A stretch of 44,149 nucleotides of DNA, taken from the NCBI GenBank assembly GCA_009887095.1, contig QXYC01000006.1, positions 1-44,149 of the forward strand, read 5' to 3'. The DNA is from Candidatus Poseidoniales archaeon. Its GTDB lineage: Archaea > Thermoplasmatota > Poseidoniia > Poseidoniales > Poseidoniaceae. How positions within the stretch are numbered: the first letter of the stretch is position 1; each line of letters begins with the position of its first letter. Shown here piece by piece: positions 37,801 to 44,149 of this stretch. The notes beneath the pieces are model-generated. The model searched no databases and was not told the origin of the DNA. It saw only the letters and a program-made list of their open reading frames with translations. The position numbers and the translations under genes were made by a program.

Positions 37801-40568
37801 ACCCACTGTGTTGAATCACCAGTGAATGCATCTGCACCATCGGTGACCAACCACACTGGGCCGTTGGTTCCAGTTGGATCTGGATCGCTGTATCCGTCGC
37901 TGTCGTCGTCAGGGCAACCACTTCGGTCTTGGCTGGAGGTTCCGGCAACAGTCTCGCATGCATCAGCACCGAGGGCAACCGTCCATAGAACATCGGGGTC
38001 GGAGAATGAATCACTATCGCTGTCTGGGCAACCGTAACGGTCACCTGTTGATGTGCCAACGACTGCGATGCAGCCGTCGGGACTCACACCTGCTTGGTTG
38101 TCGCCATAGCCATCGCCATCGGTGTCGGCCCATTGCGTGATTTCGTTGATGAATGCGTCTGCTCCGTTTGCCACGGTCCATGTTGCATTTGGATCTGAGT
38201 ATCCATCACCATCTGTGTCGGGGCAGCCAACTCGGTCTTGAGTCGATGTACCCGGGACAATGAGGCAGTCGTCTTCATCGTCTTCAATGCCATCGAAATC
38301 CATGTCTTCAGTCAAGTTCACCAAATCAGTGTCGAGGTTGAGTGCGACCGCAAAATGTTGGGGGCCAGTAGGGACGCTTGTACCCAAGACATGAACTTCC
38401 CAACTGCCCTGTGCAGGTGATGCAAAACTCAGGGCACGCAGGTTGTCGAGGTTGTTTGAGAGGTTGGTCCATGTGCCCGACGGGTCCTTGACGGCCAAAT
38501 CTAAATCGTTCACCAGATTCGTGCTTGCAGCAGGTGTGCTCGCTGGATCTGTCCAAGAGAGCGCCACTCGCAAGTCCGGGGATGCTGGGGGCACGATGAA
38601 ACTCCAGCCTCTCTCTTCGCTGGTTTGAACTGAGTCACCGTCAATCCATGTGGTGTTGACCGCACTGCGTAAATCAACCAAGCCCCAGCCTTCGTGAATG
38701 TTCGGTGCCGGTTCACCCGCTCCGTTTGTGGAGGAGGAATACTGTCCTTGCATGTCTCGGGCCGACGCCGTGAAAATTGCTTTCACCAAGGATGAATTTG
38801 GGTCGGAATGACCTTCGTTGTCGATGAGGTGTTGGGTGATCAGTGCCGCAGCCCCTGCAGTGAGGGGGCATGACATGCTCGTTCCTCCCATGAATGTGTA
38901 ATTCGAATTACCCGAGTACGCACCCCATCCAGTGCTGGTTGTCGACCTTGATTTGGTTGAGAGGATGAAGCTACCCGGCGCAGTGATGTCGGGTTTCATT
39001 CGCCCATCATCAGTTGGGCCTCGGCTTGAAAAAGCAGCCAATCCCTCAGAGTTGTCTGCCATTCGATCAGAGTTGACAGGATCGCTTGGGTACTCGACAG
39101 GCCACCATCCACCCCATTCAGATGTGATTGTAGGGCGGTCGTTCTCACCTGCGGCAACAGTGATGACGTTCTTTCCAGTGGCTGGTGAGCCGAGTGAATC
39201 ATCGTCAATTTCGCCATCAGAATTTCCATCGACCCCGCTGTTTCCGGCGGAGAAAAGAATCGTCATATTCTGGTATGTTCGGGCGCTGGAATCCGCTTGC
39301 ATCGAACCAGAGGTGTAGGCTCCAGCAACACTTGATCCCCATGAATTGGTGTGCACGCGGCTGCCGTTTTCCCACGCAGGTTCAAACATCGTGGTGTAAT
39401 CTGAAGGAATTCCGGTGAGGTAGTAGCCGCCATCACTGTCACAATATTGCTCTGTAGCTTGCATGTAAAGGCGGGCTTCAGGTGCTGCGCCACGAATGGC
39501 CCCTCCAGTATTGGTGCCATCGCCAAGAACCGAGCCTGCAACGTGTGTACCATGGCCGGTATCAAGGTCTTCAGCTCCGTCGTCGTTGCTCGATGCACCA
39601 CACGAAGAAGTCCATCCAGGGGACATCGGGAAGGAGACAATATCGACAATGTGGTCCCGCAAATCAGGATGCATGTTGCTGTTGTTGACGCCGTTGTCGA
39701 GCCCTGTGTCTGAGACGGTGACGATGATGCCGCTTCCATCGAGTCCGCTCCACGAGGCGTCAATGCCGGACATGATGGTTGGGTCCCAGACTTGATCCGT
39801 GTTCATCACCGTGTCTGCCACGTCGTTGTGGAGCGTGTGCCATGGACGTTCTTCAATCCATTCGATTTCATCTTGAGCCGCCAGCCAAGCAATCGCTGTT
39901 GGCTTGATAATGGCAGTTGCAAAACGCCCTTGGTGGTATTCAAGGACGATGTCATCCCGGCTGTTGATGCCTTCTGGCAATGCCTCGCCGCTGAGGACAA
40001 GGTTTGCGGAAGCCACGCCCTCTCGGACAAAGAGGTTCTCAGTGGTCATTTCCAACCCCGTAATTCCTTTGACGAGGTTTTCCCTCACCTTGTCGACGCC
40101 GTCCAGTTTGACGATGCCTTCAACGTTGAGTTCGGTCAGTTCTTCGATTGTATGACCCTGTAAGTTGCAATGGAATCCATTTGGTGGCAAAAACGAATGG
40201 CAATCGATGCCGGCTGCCTCGAGTTCGTTGAACCAAGGCGATGGAACTGGGAAGGTGTGAGTGATGACAAACCATCCCTCAAGGGTTTCTCCCATTCCGC
40301 TCCATGCGGACCATTCGTGCACTGGAATGACAGAAGCGTCTCGATAAATGAGGTCAATTGCACCCATGCCCTCGGCGGGATCAAACCACCCGTTCGCAAG
40401 GTCACCAGAGGGGTGAAGGTCAACGGTGGATAGCAAATCCAAATCCACCTCGGTGTCCACTGCTCGAGCGGGTGTTTCAGCAGAGCCAAAGAAAGTGACA
40501 GGGGCTAGAACTTGAATCAGCATGAGGGCTGAGAAGAGAAGGGCGCTCCGACGGCGATGCTGCGTCAT
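34896..40568 (-). CDS. Giant cell-surface subtilisin-like protease with thrombospondin type 3 repeats
   Basis: About 1890 residues. A signal peptide (about 1-30, twin arginines near the N-terminus but not a clear Tat motif) and an inhibitor-like pro-region lead to an S8 domain (about 275-600) with D287 in VSDTGLD, H339 in TGHGTHVAG and S564 in GGTSMSCP. A P-domain-like beta region follows to about 750. Then come about fifteen thrombospondin type 3 type repeats (Asp-rich DTDGDGYSDP and GCPD units) that should bind calcium. After a further beta domain there is one helix (about 1815-1838) and a basic, coiled tail (EERLERARDLISQRLERSK) ending in Pro-rich PPPPPGIS. It should digest protein outside the cell while anchored. 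An ATG 27 bases earlier (40595) is an alternative start. Confidence 0.93.
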   Translation of the reverse strand: MTQHRRRSALLFSALMLIQVLAPVTFFGSAETPARAVDTEVDLDLLSTVDLHPSGDLANGWFDPAEGMGAIDLIYRDASVIPVHEWSAWSGMGETLEGWFVITHTFPVPSPWFNELEAAGIDCHSFLPPNGFHCNLQGHTIEELTELNVEGIVKLDGVDKVRENLVKGITGLEMTTENLFVREGVASANLVLSGEALPEGINSRDDIVLEYHQGRFATAIIKPTAIAWLAAQDEIEWIEERPWHTLHNDVADTVMNTDQVWDPTIMSGIDASWSGLDGSGIIVTVSDTGLDNGVNNSNMHPDLRDHIVDIVSFPMSPGWTSSCGASSNDDGAEDLDTGHGTHVAGSVLGDGTNTGGAIRGAAPEARLYMQATEQYCDSDGGYYLTGIPSDYTTMFEPAWENGSRVHTNSWGSSVAGAYTSGSMQADSSARTYQNMTILFSAGNSGVDGNSDGEIDDDSLGSPATGKNVITVAAGENDRPTITSEWGGWWPVEYPSDPVNSDRMADNSEGLAAFSSRGPTDDGRMKPDITAPGSFILSTKSRSTTSTGWGAYSGNSNYTFMGGTSMSCPLTAGAAALITQHLIDNEGHSDPNSSLVKAIFTASARDMQGQYSSSTNGAGEPAPNIHEGWGLVDLRSAVNTTWIDGDSVQTSEERGWSFIVPPASPDLRVALSWTDPASTPAASTNLVNDLDLAVKDPSGTWTNLSNNLDNLRALSFASPAQGSWEVHVLGTSVPTGPQHFAVALNLDTDLVNLTEDMDFDGIEDDEDDCLIVPGTSTQDRVGCPDTDGDGYSDPNATWTVANGADAFINEITQWADTDGDGYGDNQAGVSPDGCIAVVGTSTGDRYGCPDSDSDSFSDPDVLWTVALGADACETVAGTSSQDRSGCPDDDSDGYSDPDPTGTNGPVWLVTDGADAFTGDSTQWVDTDGDGYGDNPPPATLGDSCPAVSGSSSQDRLGCTDSDGDGYSDPDATWTAALNGADAFPSDVTQWADADGDGYGDNSSGNDADDCPTISGTSSELGRLGCTDTDGDGYADPAAGYTIAQGADAFMNDPTQWSDSDSDGYGDNAAGNQPDTCSTVPGTSTRDRYGCPDTDGDGSSDEDLTGTNGPVWTIADGADVWPSDSTQWVDTDSDGFGDNPTGTTPDACINDAGTSSSDRYGCLDSDGDTYSDPDALWRAEDGADAFPSDILRWSDFDNDGVADQIDDACPLYAGTSTIDRVGCPDTDGDGVSDPDANWTVANNGSDAFKTDPTQTTDTDGDGFGDNASGNLADDCPTEVGNSWQNGTLGCSDLDQDGWADQEDSHPNDVTQWSDIDGDGYGDNPGGTTADACPGVPGNSTNGNRYGCIDTDGDGWDDANDALPDLANQWLDQDGDGYGDNATGPLPDACPGVPGNSTLDRYGCPDDDGDGMSNMSDAFPDDPTRSQDSDGDGVDDLLDDCALVAGNSTQDRVGCRDADGDGYSNPTIAGGNDIDWNESNGADALPLEPTQWEDQDGDGYGDNAAGALPDACPTEYGLSNVDVYGCPDGDNDGSSQDNDAFPDDATQWSDQDGDGYGDNPNGTQPDACPTVIGTSTVDQFGCPDDDNDGVSDDADLWLGDASQWYDSDEDGYGDNPDGTDGDGCPDDFGTSNLGATRGCPDADQDGYGDDEDAFPNEASQWLDQDGDGWGDNESAGAFKPDHWPTDPTRNSAEGSMECTPIDDIDIVGGGWFNFQCTVSTEIEEVTVRVEWQAISAITASSQTQVITFTPNSGGSQTITFDGVARYAGTYQLVLVAKEPGSDVGMDTVSITLKAYDSNIVVEEESSGDEGLLASILENAIVQAAIGGLVLFFLMGMLMIRGNASKKKAAEERLERARDLISQRLERSKNASNDPRRQAFGFNGRAPPPPPGIS
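35570..38306 (-). repeat. Tandem thrombospondin type 3 coding repeats
   Basis: About 2.7 kb of imperfect tandem units coding for DxDGDGxxD calcium-binding loops, alternating with C-P-x3-GTS-x2-DRxGCPD segments. About fifteen GCxD units are visible. The DNA repeats GTCACCATATCCATC-like blocks on the plus strand. Unit lengths vary, so slippage or recombination between copies is likely over time. Confidence 0.85.
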
Positions 40569-40670
40569 GGGCCTCGATGGTCGCGGCTCCCACATGAATG
40601 ATTGGTTGGGATGGAAGTGTTATGCATGCTGCGGCGAGGGTTCAAATGGCGCGCGCTCGGGGGGCAGTTT

Positions 40671-42551
40671 ATGACGAGAGGGCGTAGCGGCAAGGTCGAT
40701 TCAATGGCTCCTGACGATATCAACGAGAATCATCAGGTTCTCGGCCGTCAAGTTTGGAGGGTTATTCCCTACGCAAAGCGCTACCCTCGCCGTCTCCTTG
40801 CAGGTTTTGTTGGCAATGCCTGCGCCCGCATTGTGGACCTTGTACCGTTCGTTGCCATTGGATGGGCCGTTGATTATTTCACTTCCAAAACTGACGGAGG
40901 CATCGGGAAAATGGTTGGGCCCGGCATCGTTCAAGATGCTGTCAACGCTCTCCACAGTGACCCTGCAGTTGGCTACGGGTTCATGATTTTCCTTGGCTTT
41001 GCTATGCTTGCAGTGTTCCAAGGCATTTCTGAATATTCATGGCAAACACTCGGCTACAAGATTCAGCACGACTTGCGCATGGATGCAACAAAGTCCCTGA
41101 TCGACATGGAAGCGTCGTATTACGACATGCGGCAAACTGGTCAAATCATGTCGGTTCTTTCAAGCGACGTCAATCAATTGGAAGATGTTGTTTCGGACTC
41201 ATCGACGTCCATCATCAGGATTGTGTTCACGTTCCTCACAGCGTTTGTGATCCTCGTTTCGATGTCATGGAAATTAGCCGGAGTGTTGTTTGGACCAATT
41301 ATTTTCATCATTCCATGCGTCTACTGGTTCTCGACTCGTGTGCAACGCAAGTACCGAAAGCAACGTGAATCAACAGGGGATATTCATGCGGTGCTCGAGA
41401 ACCTCATCAGCGGTATTTCAGTGGTTCAAGCCTACAATGCACAAAGCTGGGAAGCAAACCGGGTGAGCCGTGAATCCGGCTCTTATCGAGACCAAGCGAT
41501 GGGTGCCAGCAAGGACCGGAACCGCTTCCTTCCGATGATTTACGTGATTGCTGGTGTAGCCTTTGGATTGCTTGTCACCGCCGGTGGCTGGTTGGCCAGT
41601 GAGGGTGAAATCTCAACTGGACAACTCGTGACCTTCTTGTTGATCAGCACTCGAATGACCATGCCTATGTTCATCTTTGGAATCCTCATCAATCAACTAC
41701 AACGTGGTGAAGCAGCAGCACGCCGCGTCTTTGCAGCAATTGATTTAGAACCCACAATTACCGACGCAGAAGATGCTGTCGAACTGGAAGAAGGCATTAC
41801 CTCCGTTGAATTCCGAAATGTTCACTTCACATATCCAAACACCACCATCAAGGTGTTGAGCGGCATTTCCTTTGTTGCAAATGGCGGCGATTTCCTCGGC
41901 GTCATGGGTCACACTGGGGCCGGAAAAACCACGATTCTCAAACTGCTCATGCGCTACTATGTTCCTGATAGCGGCGATGTGCTGATCAACGGTCGAAGCA
42001 TCAATGATTACACCCTTGACTCGGTTCGTGACAAAATTGGTTTCGTATCACAAGAGCCATTTTTGTTCTACGGCACGGTTCGTGACAATGTCAAATACAA
42101 CCAAGAAGCGACCGAAGAAGAACTCAAACAAGCACTCAAACTTGCAGGCGCATGGGACTTCATTCAAGATTTGGAAGACAACTTGGACACCATGGTTGGC
42201 GACCGCGGTGCAAAACTCAGCGGTGGACAACGAGCCCGTGTTTCGCTTGCAAGGGCTTTATTGAAGGCGCCAAGTTTGTTGATTCTCGATGAAGCATCCA
42301 GTGCTTTGGATGCTGAGACTGAACGCAAGATCCAAGAGAACTTGATCGCTTCTGGCTCTGGCCGTGCGACCATCGCAGTCGCTCACCGCTTGAGCACCAT
42401 CCGCAATGCGAACGAAATTCTTTCGATGGTTGATGGCGCCGTCGTTGAACGTGGTACTCACGACTCACTCGTGGCCGCTGGTGGCGTGTATGCGAGCCAG
42501 TGGACCATTCAAACCGGTGACATGGCTGGGTTGAGTTCGAGCGACGATTAG
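40671..42551 (+). CDS. Type I ABC exporter (fused membrane and ATPase domains, MsbA-like)
   Basis: A 626-residue half transporter. Six membrane helices (first near WRVIPYAKRYPRRLL onward) precede the ATPase domain, which has MGHTGAGKTT (Walker A), FVSQEPFLFYGTVRDNV (Q-loop), LSGGQRARVSLARALL (signature), LLILDEASSALD (Walker B) and AHRLST (switch His). As a homodimer or heterodimer it would export lipids, peptides or drugs; the substrate is not shown. The start is uncertain: 40671 follows GGGGGG, 40704 follows AAGGT, and 40602 would leave only six bases to the divergent subtilase ATG. Its TAG overlaps the TAA of the convergent small gene by two bases (shared 4-base overlap). Confidence 0.92.
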   Translation: MTRGRSGKVDSMAPDDINENHQVLGRQVWRVIPYAKRYPRRLLAGFVGNACARIVDLVPFVAIGWAVDYFTSKTDGGIGKMVGPGIVQDAVNALHSDPAVGYGFMIFLGFAMLAVFQGISEYSWQTLGYKIQHDLRMDATKSLIDMEASYYDMRQTGQIMSVLSSDVNQLEDVVSDSSTSIIRIVFTFLTAFVILVSMSWKLAGVLFGPIIFIIPCVYWFSTRVQRKYRKQRESTGDIHAVLENLISGISVVQAYNAQSWEANRVSRESGSYRDQAMGASKDRNRFLPMIYVIAGVAFGLLVTAGGWLASEGEISTGQLVTFLLISTRMTMPMFIFGILINQLQRGEAAARRVFAAIDLEPTITDAEDAVELEEGITSVEFRNVHFTYPNTTIKVLSGISFVANGGDFLGVMGHTGAGKTTILKLLMRYYVPDSGDVLINGRSINDYTLDSVRDKIGFVSQEPFLFYGTVRDNVKYNQEATEEELKQALKLAGAWDFIQDLEDNLDTMVGDRGAKLSGGQRARVSLARALLKAPSLLILDEASSALDAETERKIQENLIASGSGRATIAVAHRLSTIRNANEILSMVDGAVVERGTHDSLVAAGGVYASQWTIQTGDMAGLSSSDD

Positions 42552-42865
42552 ATGCGCTCTTGAATAGGTCGCAGCACAGTTGTCTTTTCTTCCTCATCCT
42601 TGCCAAACCAATTGTCGCCCATAATGATGGCCACAGAGATGGCCACGAACAGCGGGATGCCGATAATAAGCGACCAAATTCCAAGGCTCAATCCCTTGAA
42701 GAAATATTCCTCGAGCATTTCTGAAATCACGATGATGCCAACAAACACAAGGATTCGACTGACACTAAGGATGGCTCGAACAACGCCCCAAATCTCCTCT
42801 TCATCGGTCCGTTGATCTGGGCGGTCGAGTTCAGCGAGCCGATCTGCAATGCTTCGACGCGCCAT
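42548..42865 (-). CDS. Unknown small two-helix membrane protein
   Basis: A 105-residue protein. A charged N-terminal helix (RSIADRLAELDRPDQRTDEEE) is followed by two membrane helices (about 28-48 and 60-82) and a charged tail (FGKDEEEKTTVLRPIQERI). I do not recognise the family. It starts at the ATG at 42865, downstream of the glycosyltransferase on the same strand. Confidence 0.65.
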   Translation of the reverse strand: MARRSIADRLAELDRPDQRTDEEEIWGVVRAILSVSRILVFVGIIVISEMLEEYFFKGLSLGIWSLIIGIPLFVAISVAIIMGDNWFGKDEEEKTTVLRPIQERI

Positions 42866-42929
42866 GTGAGTGGATTTTGGTGGCCGTCAAAGGTGTTGCC
42901 CACGTCGAACTGCTTGTTGATTGGGTTTC

Positions 42930-42942
42930 AGGATAGAATCCT
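42930..42942. repeat. Short palindrome between the glycosyltransferase and the small membrane protein
   Basis: AGGAT-AGA-ATCCT is a perfect 13-base inverted repeat about 65 bases upstream of the ATG at 42865. It could be an operator or chance; the 106-base gap otherwise shows nothing clear. Confidence 0.3.
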
Positions 42943-42971
42943 AACGGCCGAATGCCTGCAAGATGCGAGGT

Positions 42972-44135
42972 TTATGCCGTACGAACGCGATCGTCAATCT
43001 GAGCGCCTTCACCAGCCTTTCCGCCGGTTCGACGGATTTCACGCCATGCTTTGTTGACGCCTTGGCCGTAAGCCCAGTGCGCTAAGAAGACGAACAGTGG
43101 TGCGAAAAACACAGTGCCGAAGGATCGGTGCGGTGAGGTGCCTATGGCGGCACCGAGCCATGCAAGAGCGATGTAAAATCCGATGAAAACGGGTAAGATG
43201 TGGGCGAAGATGCGTTCAATCGGCCATTCACCAGAAAGCGTCAACCAATACTCGTCTGCCAATCCGCCGTTGAGTGCGCCGTAGGCAATAGCCAGCAATG
43301 TGGCAACCACGAGCCATGGGAAGAAACCGATTGCAGTGTGTGACCACACGGCAATTTCAGGCCAGCGCTTGTTGGCGACCATTCGGGTGTAGCCATAATT
43401 TCGCATTTGCTTCATGTAGGGCTTGAACGGGCGGCGCCTTCGATGTGGCATCACGTTTGATGGGTCGATGAATAACTTGTGGCCGGCTCGTTGGATTTTC
43501 GCATCGAGCACAACGTCCTCGGCACCAATGCACCCGGGTTCGAAGAAATCGACTTCCCGCAGGTTCGCCATTCTGTGAGCGCAATTCACGCCAGGGTTGT
43601 GAGTGATTGGCACGAGTTCGCCTTTTGGCTGGGCTCCGTAGCGAGTGCCTGCGGTCATGAAGCGTGTGCAGAATGCCACATCGGCGCACTTTGCTCCGAA
43701 GGGGTCTTCATCGGGTGCGAAGTTTGGTCCACCAACAGCGCCAACATTGTCGTCCTTGAACCATCGAACCAATTTTTCGACCCAATCCAACGGAGGAATG
43801 GTGTCGTCGTCTGTGAACAGCACGAGTTCATGATCCATCTGCCTGAGAGCATAATTGCAAGCATCTGCTCGGTTCCGAGACGGGTCTTCAATCCATGTTG
43901 CGCCATACTTTTCGCACACCTGCTTGGTGTGGTCTTTCGATTTGGAATCGGCGATGATGATTTCGAAATCGCTGTAGGTTTGCTTGGAAAGGCGTTCGAG
44001 CACAATGTCGAGTTCATCTGCATTGTTGATGGTTGGAATTAACACTGCGATTTTGAACGGCGTACCGTCGGCTTTCAACAAAGGGTCGACCGAGGCAGGT
44101 CCTTCGCTCATGGTTTGGCGAAGGTCGCTTTCCAT
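42972..44135 (-). CDS. Family 2 glycosyltransferase with C-terminal membrane helices
   Basis: A 387-residue enzyme. A GT-A domain (about 26-255) has IAVLIPTINNADEL, IIIADSKSKDH (D63) and the metal-binding FTDDDTIPP (109-111). A basic stretch (PHRRRRPFKPYMKQM) lies at the membrane face. Two to four hydrophobic segments follow (about 275-300, 315-345 and 350-370). It should transfer a sugar from a nucleotide sugar to a lipid or surface polymer. The first ATG is at 44135; the ATG at 44111 (MSEGPAS) is equally possible. The gene may be the last of an operon entering from the right edge. Confidence 0.87.
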   Translation of the reverse strand: MESDLRQTMSEGPASVDPLLKADGTPFKIAVLIPTINNADELDIVLERLSKQTYSDFEIIIADSKSKDHTKQVCEKYGATWIEDPSRNRADACNYALRQMDHELVLFTDDDTIPPLDWVEKLVRWFKDDNVGAVGGPNFAPDEDPFGAKCADVAFCTRFMTAGTRYGAQPKGELVPITHNPGVNCAHRMANLREVDFFEPGCIGAEDVVLDAKIQRAGHKLFIDPSNVMPHRRRRPFKPYMKQMRNYGYTRMVANKRWPEIAVWSHTAIGFFPWLVVATLLAIAYGALNGGLADEYWLTLSGEWPIERIFAHILPVFIGFYIALAWLGAAIGTSPHRSFGTVFFAPLFVFLAHWAYGQGVNKAWREIRRTGGKAGEGAQIDDRVRTA

Positions 44136-44149
44136 AAGAATGCAAGGGC

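Noticed and set aside
35570-38306. Regularly repeated DNA that could suggest a CRISPR array or satellite
   Set aside because: The units keep an open frame coding for calcium-binding repeats, vary in length and lack identical direct repeats with unique spacers.

Overview
The window reads as a compact archaeal chromosome segment. It most resembles a marine Thermoplasmatota of the Marine Group II type (candidate order Poseidoniales). Archaeal markers are Alba, the KEOPS kinase Bud32, a UPF0200 nucleotide kinase-like protein, a 2-phosphoglycerate kinase, an archaellum/Tad-type secretion ATPase with FlaJ-like membrane proteins, a DUF6015 protein, and TATA-box promoters placed about 25-30 bases before expected transcript starts. 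Very large exported proteins with Ca-binding thrombospondin type 3 repeats and a single C-terminal membrane anchor fit that marine group. The taxonomic call is an inference from gene content. Genes are packed tightly and no gene-free stretch exceeds about 275 bases. Many genes carry clear Shine-Dalgarno sequences, and several start at GTG or TTG.

Layout. 1-2236: aldehyde dehydrogenase (-) and a divergent 2-phosphoglycerate kinase-like gene (+). 2237-7303: a five-gene minus-strand operon for a Tad/archaellum-like filament or secretion machine (ATPase, two FlaJ-type membrane proteins, two small membrane-anchored pilin-like proteins). 7447-10548: UPF0200 kinase and an ABC-2 type transporter pair. 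10654-14737: enoyl-CoA hydratase, a very basic unknown protein with an elaborate leader, a CPBP membrane protease, an unknown membrane protein and an XTP/dITP pyrophosphatase. 14839-17656: fluoride channel, ferritin-like protein, Bud32 and quinolinate synthase. 17659-22383: PAP2-type membrane enzyme with a large extra domain, DUF971 protein plus a cysteine-free Mrp-type ATPase, a small membrane protein, an arsenate-reductase-like protein and Alba. 22483-22557: tRNA-Gly(GCC). 22614-25706: a 1030-residue surface protein. 25761-28165: a polyamine block (deoxyhypusine-synthase-like, SpeD, agmatinase-like). 28438-31863: DUF6015 protein, exported M14 carboxypeptidase and leucyl aminopeptidase. 31889-34666: galactokinase facing a glycosidase-nucleotidyltransferase fusion. 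34760-34830: tRNA-Gly(UCC). 34896-40568: a 1890-residue subtilase with thrombospondin type 3 repeats. 40671-44135: ABC exporter, small membrane protein and a family 2 glycosyltransferase.

How the genes work together. Exported subtilase and carboxypeptidase plus an intracellular leucyl aminopeptidase suggest protein-based heterotrophy, degrading peptides outside and finishing inside. The galactokinase and the GH1-nucleotidyltransferase fusion form a plausible salvage route from a beta-glycoside through a free sugar and a sugar-1-phosphate to a nucleotide sugar. SpeD, the deoxyhypusine-synthase homologue without the usual catalytic lysine, and the agmatinase-like protein form a polyamine module whose last step is open. 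The most notable oddities are the GH1-nucleotidyltransferase fusion, the cysteine-free Mrp ATPase with an inserted beta-rich segment, the lysine-less deoxyhypusine synthase homologue, and the FlaJ-like protein with a roughly 200-residue external domain. No CRISPR array, insertion sequence or integrase was seen.
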